Assembly: GCA_013396755.1 (NCBI GenBank)
Contig: VWZF01002253.1
Span: 3,145 to 67,144 of the forward strand
Length of the DNA: 64,000 nucleotides
Source of the DNA: Sclerurus mexicanus
Taxonomy: Eukaryota > Chordata > Aves > Passeriformes > Furnariidae
Direction of reading: 5' to 3'
Part shown: in pieces, positions 20,631-33,200 of the stretch
How positions within the stretch are numbered: the first letter of the stretch is position 1
Layout of the letters: each line of letters opens with the position of its first letter
Made by a program: the position numbers and the translations under genes
The notes under the pieces: generated by a model
The model's input: the letters and a program-made list of their open reading frames with translations, nothing else
What the model was told of the DNA's origin: nothing
Databases searched by the model: none

Positions 20631-21869
20631 GTGGCCTTGCCCTGCCATAACCATTAGGAGCTCCTCCAATATAAACTAGGATATGAAATACAATGAAATA
20701 AATTAAATCAAATCAAATCCATTTTATTGCTTTCTCCAGCCAAATACAGGAGAATCTTGCCCATTATCTCCTCTCTGAGCCGTTGTCACTGACGTGTGTC
20801 ACCATGGAAAGGTCCCTTAGTCATTACCTGGGCCATAATGAAGTTAATGAGCCCAGACTTGCATGTGATGAATCCCATTCATGTCAACAGGACACAGGGA
20901 ATTCCATGCAGATCCGGCCGTTTAATGAGGGGAAAAAGGTGAGCCTGGCACTCCTTAAACCTTTTATATTTATTTCTTTTAGAACTGTCTCAATCCATTA
21001 AATCCGTTCCACCTTTCTCAGTTATTTTACTCTCTGCTGGGTTTCAAGGACTCTGTGATTACATTAGGGAGGGTTTTCTCTCCCTCTTGGATTTCCTAAT
21101 CCAGAAGGAGTTGCTGGACTAGAAAGGTGGAATTATTGATTAGGAGATACTGGGCTGTTGTCCCTGGTACATCCCCCAGCAGCTCATTGTGGTGTCACCA
21201 AACTGTGCAGGGATCCCATTTCCCTCTGGTTTTCCCCAAGGATGAGCCAGACCCCCTTTGTTTTCCACGTTTCCCACTGCAGAGCTCCGGATGGAACCAT
21301 CCCATTCCATTCCTCCAATTCCAGAGGGAAAATAGATAAAAATTATATAAAACTCATCTTAGTTATCAAGAGCTTTGACCCAGGTCATGCTTGGGTAGGA
21401 CAGACAAGGAACTGGAGCTGATCCAAGCCAGGACAGGTTTTTCCCAGCTCACCCACCCTGCAAACCCCATCATGGACATCTTAAGCTTGGGAGAAACCTC
21501 CAGCAAGCTGAATAAATCCTACGGAATCCAGGGAAAATGAAAGAAATTCAAACACAAGCTGGTCCTTGGCTTGGAAAGAGGAGGCTGAGGGTGAACAAGC
21601 CCTGGCATGAAGTCATCCTCCCCTTCTCCCTTCCCATCCCTTGACAGCCTTGACTCATCCAGCAAGAAAAGTGGCTTGGATGCATTTTCCCTGCAGTTGT
21701 GGTGCAACAGGGATCAAAGAGGCTTTCCCAGAGCCAGCCCTGCCTCCAGGGATTTCCGCTCCCGGCCTCGATCCGAGCGGCTCCTTCCCAGGAGAATGAG
21801 TGTCCCCGCTACTTGAGGATCTCAGCGGGGAGTAATGGCTCTGATTGACCCAAAATCCAGATTTTTCCT

Positions 21870-21985
21870 GGAATTATGGGATGGTTTGGGTTGGAAAGGA
21901 CCTGAAAGATCATCCAGACACCTTCCATTAGACCAGGTTCTCCTGATCTTTGCATCTCTCTGTCCCCAGCAGCACAGGAATCCTT
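21870..21985 (-). mobile_element. CR1 LINE 3' end, internally deleted
   Basis: gaattatgggatggtttggg, then gatcatccag joins directly to acaccttccattagaccagg. The usual ccaaccccctgccatgggca stretch is missing. Confidence 0.8.
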
Positions 21986-22017
21986 CCCATGTGCCGGGAA
22001 AAGCACATGGATGGACA

Positions 22018-22400
22018 CGGAATCATGAAATCATGGAATCCTTTGGGTTGAAAGAGGCTTTAAAGATCATTTATTTCCAACCCCCTGCCCTGGGCAGGGA
22101 CACCTTCCACTAGCTCAGGTTGCTCCAAGTCCCATCCAACCTGGCCTTTGGACACTTCCAGCGGTGGAGCAGCTACAGCTTCTCTGGAAATTTCATTCCA
22201 GCCCCTCACCACCCTCACAGAGAAGAATTCCTTCCCAATATCCCGTCTAACCCCACTCTCTGGCAGTTTAAAGCCATTTCCCCCTGCCCTGTCACTCCAT
22301 CCCTTCTCCAAAGTCCCTCTCCATCTTTCCTGGAGCCTCTTTAGGCACTGGAAGGAGCTCTGAGGTCTCTCTGGAACCTTCTTTTGTCCAGGCTGAACAT
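22018..22400 (-). mobile_element. CR1 LINE 3' end
   Basis: aatcatgaaatcatggaatc to gtctctctggaaccttcttt, about 380 bases. It sits 33 bases from the preceding copy and in the same orientation. Confidence 0.9.
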
Positions 22401-24190
22401 CCCAACTTCGAGGGAAGTTTTCCTGTTGTCCCTCTGCTCCATGCCCTTCCCAGGTGTCCTCCTCACACCTGGCTGAGGGTGGATGAGACCATTTCAAGGC
22501 TCAGCTGCAATGAGGGTCCTGCTGCCATCACGGGCAGGTGGAAGCAATAGACTCATCCCATGAATAGGGATGGAGAGGAGTGGGGTGGGGGAGGGCTTCA
22601 GGATGAGGGGCTGCAGGACTTGTTGTCCTGTGGGATCTGGGCTCTGCACCCAATGTTTGGGCTCCAAGACCTCTCCTAAATCCAACCTGATGGATGAAAG
22701 GCAGCTGGATTTGGGACTAACTTAATCATGTAATGGAAGAGGGGGTTTCTCTTTCAAGGTGGGTTTTTCTAAGCTGTTTTTACATCAATATATTTGGCCC
22801 CATCCTCCACCTGGGCAGTGCAAAACCTTCCCCCCTTCGCTGAGGAGATGCTGTTTAAGAGGCTCTCCCTAAATTTGGAGTTCAAACCTCCTTTCCCAGG
22901 GTGCATCTTGGGGTGGGAGCCTCCCACCGTGCTGAGGGGGCTTTAAATAAACTTCCTGGAGGGGGGAATTTCCCAGCTGGGTGAGGTCTTCTCTGAGCTG
23001 GGTGGGTTTGAGGGAGGGTGTTGTGCTGTGCTGGGTGAGCTTGGTCCCAACAGCAGCTCTGAGTGCTTGGGATGCAGCAAAAGCTGGGAAAACAAGGAGG
23101 TTTTCCAAATGTTTTCCACTCCTTGAAAAGCTTACAGGATGTTTTGTGGTGCTTTGTCACTTCTTTCTTTGAGAAGTCCCTTTTTTTTTTCTTGAGTGGT
23201 GGAGGTTTTTCATGGATTGGGACCACCTTGGTGGTTTGAATGCAATCCTTATTTCCTGCATCCTCTGAGGTCTGGAGTTTCCATGGGGAGTAGGGATTTG
23301 GGAAGGTCTGGTTGATCCAATCATAAGGAGAAGGGAGGTGATGGCTGGGTGGTGGTGGCCCAGCTCCTGCTTTGGTGAGAGGACTCAGCATCTCAATGTA
23401 CCTCCTGCTAAATTATTTCCCCCTGTGGTGGGAGCTGTGAGTTGCTGCACAATTTGGGGAAGGGAGGGGTTTGCTTTTATTTTTTAGCAGCAATTTGGTT
23501 TTTACCACCTCCAACAGCAGCTCAGGGACTGAGCTCAAGGGTTTTTCATTTCTTGGTCCTTGTTAAAACTGAGCTTAACCCCTTTGGGGTTTTCTCTGAG
23601 GGCAAACTTGGAGTTCCACCAGCCACGTGCTCTCTCCATGTTGCTGCAGGGACGTCCTTTGGGGGCTCTGCCGTAACATTCCCAAGAATTTGTGGATGAC
23701 AGAGCCATGGGGGTCTCAAGGGACAGTGGGGTGAAGAAGAGCAGCAGGTGGGTCCCATGGGACATGGCAGGGGATTTTGGGATGCTCCAGCCTTGTGTTA
23801 TCACAATGGCTCCACTGGGAATTTCAAGGGGTGGAGCTGGAAAATCCCTCCAGATTTCCTTTTGGGAGCCCTTTTCTGGTGCTGCTGGGAATGAGGGTTG
23901 GGTGGGGTGGCATCACACCATGGTTTATTTTCCCCACCAAGGGGTTTGCTGGGGGTTTTACGTCCAGTGGGCTCAGTTTGTCCTTGTCCCCAGGAAGCGA
24001 AAGGAGGAGTCGGAAAAGGGGCAGGAGGTGGCAAAGGTTTCGAGGAAGGAGCAGGAATGCTCTGTGCAGGTATCACCCATCCCTCTGTATCACCTCTGGG
24101 ACCATCCCAAAGGTTTTATGGGCATCAGACCCATGGCATGAGCTTCCTTCTCCCTTACACTGCTCTGTCCTGGTGCAAAGCCCTCTGCAG

Positions 24191-24257
24191 GAAAAGAGAA
24201 GAAGAAGAAACCACAGCAGGTCAAGGAGCAGCCGCTGCAGGAGAACATCATCAGCAG
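24191..24257 (+). CDS. TOP1MT: TOP1MT possible N-terminal exon
   Basis: It lies between ctctgcag and a strong CAGCAG|GTAAGT donor. Two frames can reach the firm exon at 28676. One reads KREEEETTAGQG and needs exon 26504-26550. The other reads KEKKKKPQQVKEQPLQ and splices directly to 28676. The second looks more like the TOP1 N-terminal region. Nothing is known of an upstream start. Confidence 0.4.
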
Positions 24258-27200
24258 GTAAGTCCTTGGCAGGATGAGGGATGGTGGTGGGATCTGCAGG
24301 GCTCTGCTCCCCCCGTGGGAGTGCCATGTCCAACTCTGCTTTGCTTGTGCTGCTTTGATCATCAAAATGGGTTTTAACTGGGAAAAAAAATGTATGGAAT
24401 GATAGGACAAGGGGGAATGGCCTTAAGCCGAAGGAGGGAGGGTTTTAGGTTGGATATTGGGAAGGAGTTCTTGGCAGTGAGGGTGGTGAGACCCTGACAT
24501 AGGTTTCCTAGAGAAAATGAGGCTGCCCCATCCCTGGAAGTGTCCAAGGACAGGTTGGATGGGGCTTGGAGCAACCTGGGATAGTGGAAGGTTTCCATGC
24601 CCATGGCAGGGGCTTGGAACTCTGGTTTTTAAGGTCCCTTCCAACACAAACCGTTCCATGATTCTACAAAATGTGTGTTCCTTCTGTCTCCTCCGTGTCC
24701 AAGAAGCTCTCTAAAGCAGGAGGCTGTGGAAGGAAAAGCTCTTGGCTCGAGCCTGTGGAATGGGATCCAAGCTGAGGAGGGATCTGACCCTGGGATGGTA
24801 CGTGGTGGTCTCTGCACCGAAGGATTTGGGAGTGCTCCACGTGGTTTGGTCCCAAGGGAACCATGAGGGTGATGTCCTACATCTCAAGGATGTGTGGAAG
24901 CCCCTAAAAGGATCTTTGGAGCATCTTGAATTAAATTAAGGAGTAAATTCCCTGTGTTTGTCCTTGGGGCTGGGTCAGGCACACTTTGGGGTTGGCCCAA
25001 GAGCATGAATTGGCATTGATGGGGAGCACCAGGACATGGGTGACCCTGTTACTTCCCAAGGGTGAGGCTGGGATTGGTCTCATCCTGCAGCATCTTTCCT
25101 TAGGGATTTGGTCTTTGTGACCCATCCCTGGAAATGTCCAAGGCCAGCTTGGATGGGGCTGGGAGCAACCTGGTCTAGTGGGAGATGTCCCTGCCCAGGG
25201 CAGGAGGCTGGAATGAGATGATCTTTAAGGTTCCTTCCAACCCAAACAATCCCATGATTTTTGGCCGATCCTGGCCAATTCCTGCTATATTTTGCTTTGC
25301 CCACATTTAACATTTTCCACTTCTCTCATGTAAAACCATCAGAGTTGCTTTTTCTTTTCCCTGTGGGGAGTTTCCATCCCTTTTCCAAACAGGATCTAAA
25401 ACATCAGCAACTTCTTTCCTGGATGAATAAAGCTGAAGCTGCAGCCTCGAACCACCCCCTCCCCCCAAGGGTGCCTGTGATCCATGTGCTGGTGTTCCTG
25501 GTGCAAACATCAGGAATTGAATGCAGGATTTACTTTGGAAGGTCGTGGCTGAGCGTTCCTGCCTTCACCAACGTGATTCCTGCCAGCAGCCGAGGGATTG
25601 TGAATCCCAGAGCGGGCGTATTCCCAGGGAATGAAAGTTTACACTGCCATAACCAACCTGTAATTAACTCGGGTTGTTTTTCCCCCGTAATGAGTTCACC
25701 CAGGAGCTTCTCAGCAGCAGCGGCTTTCAAGAAAAATCCCGCTGTGGTTTTGGCCTCCTTTGAAAGCCTTCGAAAGAGAAACTTGGGGAAGCCGGAATTT
25801 AGAATGAGAGCCGGTGCTTGGAGAGGGTTGGATGAGCCTGGGATGGGTTTCAGGGTTCCTCGTGTGGTCAGGGGCACAAACATCTGGTTTCAGCTTGGGA
25901 AACAAGTGTATAAACGTCAAGATAAGATTTCTGGTGGCCTCTGAGGGTCAGCTTTTAGGGCTCTGTGTCCTCTCTGAACTTACTTTCTTCCAGGTCCTGT
26001 CCTGGAATTCCCTTTGTATTTCCTGCCCCCCCTGGTATTTATTTATCCCCCTCATTTTTATTCCCTTCCTGCCAGGTATTTTTCCCCCTTTTTCCACTGG
26101 TTTTCCCACCCTGTGGCTTTGCCCCCACCTCTCTTTCCCTCTTTCCCTCTTCCACAAAGGTGATTTCATCTTCTCAGGACTGGCATTTGATGCATCCCTG
26201 TTCTGGAGCCCTCCCACCCCTTCTCTTCTCCTGGACTGTTATCCCAGCAGTGCAGGTGGTGGAGGAGGGGGTGGCATTTTCCATGTTTTTACTCCATAAA
26301 ATACCTTCATGGTATCGTTGGATGGAAGGCAGGGATTTCCTAATCCCATAACACCTCAAAGCCCTGTGTTTTGGGCTACTGGTTAGTAGCCATGGTGGCC
26401 AAGGAAGGGAAGAGTGGTGGCAGTGGAGGGAGCTGGGTGATTTTTTGGCATTGAAGTTGCTCTTTGATTCCTATTCCAGGTAGGCTTTCCCAATATCTTT
26501 CAGGAGGAGACCAAAGCAAGGACATCAGTGGAGCTTGAAGACGCCTCAGGGTGAGTTGGGTCACTTGTTTGAATGATTTTTGCCCAGAGATTTGGAAATT
26601 TGTCCTTTTTCTTCTTCCTGTGGGGCTTCACAGCCCTGGTTTTCCCTTCTCTATCACCAAGACCTTCCCAGAGCATCTTGGCCACGTCCTGGTGTCTTCA
26701 GTGACCTTAAATCTTGCCAAAAACATCACAAGTGGTATTTAAGGCTCAGTCCAGGGATTTGAGGGCGGAGAGGGAAGGTCCTTCCCCATCCAACCTCCCC
26801 AGTGGTGCTGGAGTCAGCAGGGTGTGATTGCTCAGCTGCACATTCCTCCATAAACAGAGGTGGGGAAGTGCCAACCAACCTCCCAAATCCTGGGAAAAGG
26901 GTGTTCTTTCCCTCTCCCTGTGCTAGATCTGGGCTGAGATAGGAAGCTGGATTCATAAAGCTGGGCCTAAGCAGGATAATCCTCTCTGCCTCTTCAAAAT
27001 GCCCGGTGAGAGGCCTCTAATAAGACCTTTGGAGGATGGAGCCGATCCCAAAAAGTGGCAGGACTTTGGCTCCTGAGTCATGGATCTGCTAATGACAATG
27101 GAGGGGCTGAGTGTGTTTTCCTGGGATATTTCCCCTAAGGAGTTTAGTGGGGATGGTGTAATGTGTGTTCCAGCTGGGTGGAAAAAGCATCTGAGTCCTG

Positions 27201-30200
27201 GTTTTTTTGGGGACTTGTTTCCATCCCAAGTGAACTTGAAGGCTTTCCCGTGCCCTCTGTTGTCCCACAGCCTGGTAATTAAGGATCAGCCTAAATTAAC
27301 CTGTGGAAAAGGGCCAAAAAATCTCATTTTTGTTGCAGAAACTGTGTGGGATGTTTTGGATAAAAGCAGGAATTTTGGTTCTTCTCTCTTTGGGTTCACC
27401 TGGAATTCCAGGAGAGCCATCCCATGCCTTTGGTTGAGCCATCCTTGGGAGCAGAAAGCTGGTTTCCCAGCTCCTTCTTGGGTAGGATCAGGGCAGCTGG
27501 TTGTGCTTCCAAAGTGGTCCTGCTGAGGGATGCCAGGGAATGGGTCTAATCCATGGACTGGTACAAGACTTTCCCACCATGGACTGGAGGACTTGGTTGG
27601 GACATAACAATGACCCAGCAGGGACAGCCCCAGGTTTCCCTGTGGGCCAAGGGACACCATCACCTCAACCCTCATGGAATTAAGGTTGGAAGAGACATCC
27701 AAGATCGAGTCCAACCATTAACCCAGCACTGCCAAGGCCACCAAGTCTAAACCGTGTCCCCAAGTGCCACATCCACAGGCTTTTGGAACACTTCCAGGGA
27801 TGGTGATTCCACAGCCTGTTCCAGTGCTTGACCACCCTTTCAGTGAGGAATTTTCCCAATCTCCATCCTAAATCTGCCCTGTGGAGATTGTAGGCTCAGC
27901 CTATGAGACGTAAGCTTGGTTTAGGCTCTGCTTGCTACCCCCTCATTCATCTCTTGCTTTGCTTCTTTGGAACATGAGCAGCTCAAAGATGAGATTCCCA
28001 ACTCCCTGCCTGGCTTGGAGGAGCCTTGGGAGGAGTTATTTTATAGGGACAGGTTGATGCTATATAGTGATTGCAAGTCCCACACAAGTCCCCAAAATTC
28101 CCGTGACCTTTCTGCTGACCAAGGAAACGTTCCTGCATTCCCCACCATGTTGTTGATGGTGGAGGTCATGGATCTGGACACTCCTTGTCCTGCAGCTTGT
28201 TGCTCTGATGAGGTGGTTTCCTTCCCTGTCCTTCCCTTCCCATTCCAGCAAAGCTCAGGCTGCCTTGGGATGGGAGAGCCTGTCCCCATAATCCCAGGAG
28301 ATGTGTCCCATCTCCTTCTCCAGTGTGTCCATGACATTAAACCTGATCCCACCTGTCCCATGTGCTGTTGGTGCTGCCAGACCTGGCAGATCTTTCCCCT
28401 GAGGTGTCTCTGGGATTATTTCCTTGGGATCTTCCCCCACTTGGTCTTGAGACCTTGTGGTCCTGTTCATTTGAGCTTCCTCATCCTCATAAAATGCTGC
28501 ATGGAGCCAATCACTGCTGCTTTGGGATATCTCCACCTGCTTCAACACCCATGGAGCTGCCATGGCTGGAGGGAAACAAGGGCTTGTTTGGGAGCAATTC
28601 CCTAATTTTGGGTGGAAGGGGGGGAGAGGCTGGTGCTCGCCAAGGTGGTGAGAAGTGGCTGGGATTTTGTTGTAGGTCCCAGGACAAGTCCCAGAAAGAA
28701 GGACCTGCAGTGGAACAGCAGCTCTTAGAGAGCCACAATGGAATTGGGGTAGGAAACCTGGGGGAATGGCACTTCCTGGACGTGATCCTGCATGGAACAC
28801 GTCCCTCAGCAACCCCTCCATCCACCTGGGGCTTTGGGGTAACCTCTCCCCTTTCCCAGCCTCAACATTCCTTCCCTTATGGCTGCTTCCCACAGGTCCC
28901 AAAGCCAAGTGATGGTGCTGCTGGTGGGATTGCATCACCCTCTGGAGATCGTGGAGCTTTGGAGATGGATGTGGAGCTCACAGCTGTGAGGGAGGGTGAG
29001 GAGAAGGAGCTGGAGCCCCCTGTCCCACAGCAGGAAGGGAATGGCCAAGCCCAGCAAAGGAAAAAAAGAGAGAAGAAACAAGAAGAAAAGAAGCAGCAGG
29101 GAAAGGGATTGAAGAGGAAAAGAGGGAGGAAGAAGGATAAATTCGGGGATGTGATGGAGAGCATTGAGGAGGAGGAGGGTGAAGGGGGCAGGAATGGGGA
29201 AGAGGGACAGGGAAGAGCCAAACAAAGGAGAAGCAACAAATCCCAGGGAGGGGGTGGTGGGGAAAAAAAACAGGAAAAGGGGAAAGCAAAGAAACACAAG
29301 AAGGTGAAAGTGGGGAAGGTGGGGAAGAAGAGAATAAAGAAGGAAAAAACGTTGGAAGAGAAAGAGGAGCAGGAGGTGGAAAAGATGGATAAGGAGGAAG
29401 GAGAAAAAGGAGTGGGAGGCAAACTGGAGGGGGGGAATGGGGTGGGAAAGGGAAGGGAAGATGGAAAAGGAGTAAAGGAGGAGGAAGAGGTGGGTGAGAA
29501 AGGGGATGAAGGACTGGGAGAGACACGGAGTGCAGAGACGGAAGAGGAGGAGGCAGGGAAGGGAGATGTGCCAGGGAAAGAGAAAAAGCGGAAAATCAAG
29601 AAGGAAAAACCAGATGGGGAAAAGAAAGAGAAGAAGAGCGAAGAGGAGACAACCCCGGGGAAACCCAGGAAAAGGAAATCTAAGGAAGCAGGAGGAGAAA
29701 AGAACAACAAAAAGGCTAAAATAGCGGAGAAAAAGGAAAATGGGAAAGAAGAGGCAGAAGACAAGTGGAAATGGTAAATGTCCCGTGTGCCTTTGGCCCC
29801 TGGGCAGGTCTAACACTGAAGCCTTGGGGGTTTAGCTTTAATTTTTTAGGGTAAAAGTGTGAAAATTCAATTTTATTACCATTTTTTTACTGCTTTGCTC
29901 TATTTTATTAAGCCTTGAGCTCGTCACTCTTGGCAGGAGGAAGGGGGTGAGAGACGAGGGGAGGTTTTGAACGCGCAACAGTATTTGCAGAGTTGAAGAT
30001 ATTTATTTAACAGCCCTTTTTATTCCTATAACAATTTATATCTTACGTGTATAATGGCATATAAATAATATATGAAGTTTCTTCTGGAATGGCTTTGCTG
30101 ATGCCCAGTCAGGGAAAGGAGATGCTCAGTTGGTGGAAGGAGATAATTTACCTAAATAATAATAAAAACCTTCCAAGAAGCAGCACCTACATCAGAGACT

Positions 30201-33200
30201 TTTAGAGGGTCTGTAATTTCCCCCCCCCCCCNNNNNNNNNNNNNNNNNNNNNNNNNNNNNNNNNNCCCTTTTTGGATCATCCAGGCAGATATTTTCTAGG
30301 AAAGCACTGGGAAGGATGTAAAGTGGGATGGATGCCGTGTTGGTTTTGGAGGTGGCTTTAACCACTTGGTGTCACTCTCCCCCAGAGCACCCCAATTTTA
30401 TGGGACAAAAAAGGCGAGTTTAGGGGGCTGGAAGTTTTCAAGCCCTAATCCGTGGAGAGCTGCAGGGGTGTTATCCCAGACAGGGATATCCACGGATCCC
30501 TGGACCTCTGGGACAGCTTTTGAAGGACACACCATGACACAAAAAGTGGGATTTTCCATTTTTATGCCAATTAAAGCCTTGTTTTGGGGTGCTGGCACTG
30601 AAGGCAGAGCCTGGCACGCAGCACCTTCACCCCCAGAACTGCATTTCCCATGGGAATTGCCACCACCTGGATTTCTTGGATGTGGTGGTGGCTTGTCCTG
30701 GGTGCCACCAGTGCCGTGTCCTGGTGAGTGGCAGGGGGAGGATGTTTGGGGTGCCCTGGGCATCCCCTGGGCTGGTTCCCCCCCCCCTCCACTTTTCCTG
30801 TGGGGAGGGGAAAAGCCTTCCCAGCAGTCCCTGGATTATTTATTCCCTGATTTATTCACTCTCAATCTTCACTTCACACCTAAGACTTGCAAAATGTGAC
30901 TTTAAAATCCTGTTTGCTCTGGCAAAGGGCAGGGAGAGATGTGGTAAGATCGTATTTGCCTTAAAATCCAAGTTATAAATAATCCTGAAGAACAGACAGA
31001 GGATTCCCAGAGGAAGTTGTGGCTGCCCCACCCCTGGAAGTGTTCAGGATTGCTTGGATGGGGCTTGGAGCAACCTGGGATGGTGGAAGGTGTCCCTGCC
31101 CATGGCAGGGGGGTTGGAATGAGATGATCTTTCAGATCCCTTCACTCTCCTCTTGAATCCCCCCCAGTGTCACCATTCCCTTCCTCAGGACACCTCTCCC
31201 TGGATCTCATTGGAGTTTTCCTTGTTCCAAAGAAAGGGGAAACTGAGGCAGTAGCAGAGAAAATGGGATTTCACGTGGAGTTTGTGCCGACTGTCGCTGC
31301 TTGGAGCACCTTCCCAAGGACACCCTGGGATTTGGGATGTTTTCATGGGTCCCTGTGTGTCTGTCCCAGGTGGGAAGAGGAGAAGAAGGCAGATGGAGTC
31401 AAATGGACCCAGTTGGAGCACCGAGGGCCCTACTTTGCCCCCCTCTACGAGCCGCTGCCCGAGGATGTGCAGTTTTATTACGATGGTACGTCCCCCTCGT
31501 GATGGCACCTGGGGCATGTGGGGTTCTGTCTCGCTTGGAAAACGCTGGTGTCTTCTCCTGTGTGGAAGAGGAATATCCCACTGGATAGAGCCTGAGACCA
31601 TTGGCGAAAGCTGGAGGTGGTAGGACATAGAGGGTTATTGGGAGCTGACCCTGATGGTTGTGTTTTATTCCTGATGGACCCCATATTTTCACATTAAGAT
31701 GCATTTTGGCTTTGAGTTTTAAGACAGCTCATCCATGTTTTCCCCGCGAACTGGAAAAACAGGATTTTACTATCCCATGGCTTCAGTGACACATCACTTG
31801 CCCCCCAAGGTGTTGAAGGATTTGGTTGAGCTGCTCGTGACTCCTGATGTCCACAGGGGCACCACACAGCAACTCAGAGTGTCACTGAGGGGCTGATCCA
31901 GGACACCTCCAGGGCTCTGCTGTCCTCCTTGTTCTCCTGCCATTCCTGCTGGGTTGTCTTCTCCCTGCTCTGAACTTCATCCCTGAACTCATTGCTGACA
32001 GATCAGGGGAAAGAGGCAACAAGGACATTCGGGCTTGGCCAAGGGATACAGGAGGTGGGAGGGGTCCCATGAGGTCTTGGTGGTCCTCTGCCCCTTCCCT
32101 GGGGCTTCCTATGCCTTTTTCACAGCAGGAAAAAGGCCAATTTTTGGGAATGTGTTGTCTGGCAACACCAGAGGGCACTGCTGAGACATCAATGGGGCTC
32201 GTCAGAGACTTTTTGGCTCTCTGAGGAGGAGCCTTGGCAAGGTTTGTACATCCTCCGTGACCTCTGAGTTGTTGGAGGTGCCCCTGTGGGACACGTGGGT
32301 TGAGGCTGGTGCCTTTGGACTGTGGGTTCTGGTGTTGGCTCCTTTGCTGAAAGCAAAAAATAGTTGACAAAAAGGGTCAGAATTCCTGGAAGGAATGTTT
32401 GTGGACAGGCAATGACCCCAAAGCGGAAAGGACCGGGGATGAGCTGGCATGTGTAGGTTGTCATGGGAGTGTTGTAAGGCTGTGACCCACCATTCCCTGC
32501 AGTCCAGCAATCCCAAAAAAAGTGGTTCAGGTAGGATTCAACCATCCCCTGGAGCTCCGCGGGGTGTTTTCCCTGCAGCTTGCCTAGGAAAGCCTTTTCC
32601 AGGTAATTCCAAGGATAAGCCAAGATGTTCCTTGGTTTCACTGTATTTCTCTGGCTAAAATGCTCAGGAGAGGGTGGTGGCTTTGCCATCTCCAACAAGT
32701 GCTCCAAGATCCTTAGAACATCTAACAAATGATCCAGGATTCTGACCAGTGAAGCTGTGGTTGCCCCATCCCTGGAAGTGTCCAAGGCCAGGTTGGATGG
32801 GGCTTGGAACAACCTGGGCTGGTGGAAGGTGTCCCTGCCTGTGGCAGGGGGATGGACTATGGTCTGGAAAATCCCTTCCAGCCCAAACCATTCCGTGGTT
32901 TTTGGGTCCACTGGACAACCATGAGAGCCTCTTGCATCTGTATCTATTCCAGCTTGGAGCATCCCACGATGGCTCCACCTGCATGGATGAGGTGAAACCT
33001 CTCCAAGCAGGATCCTGGCAAGAAGTGGTGGGCTTCAAGAACATCCCACTGTGCCAAGTGCTCTGGATGATGATCCTGGTGCAGGAAGTGCTGAGGTCCT
33101 GCCAGTGACTGTTCTCACCCCTTGTCCCTGTTTTGGTGGAGTATGAGGAGTCTCCAAACAGCTGCCTGGGGCTTTGGGCTTGGGCTGTCCCCTGAACTAG

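Larger units (their letters stand above)
20640..24190. other. Presumed 5' region or first intron(s) of TOP1MT
   Basis: No coding exon could be assigned with confidence. CR1 pieces are at 21870-22400. One possible exon is 23994-24069, between CCCCAG and a CAG|GTATCA donor. It is Lys/Glu-rich in one frame (KRKEESEKGQEVAKVSRKEQ), but that frame does not phase into the next exon, so it is not called. Confidence 0.4.

Noticed and set aside
23994..24069. Lys/Glu-rich candidate TOP1MT exon KRKEESEKGQEVAKVSRKEQ
   Set aside because: It has a usable acceptor and a weak donor, but this frame ends in phase 0 and cannot join exon 24191 in either of its useful frames without an unlikely acceptor. It was left as a possibility only.
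28877..29816. Two minus-strand frames of about 295 codons, rich in Ser, Phe, Leu and Pro
   Set aside because: They are the complement of the purine-rich TOP1MT Lys/Glu exon. The plus frame has matching splice sites and family continuity; these have neither.
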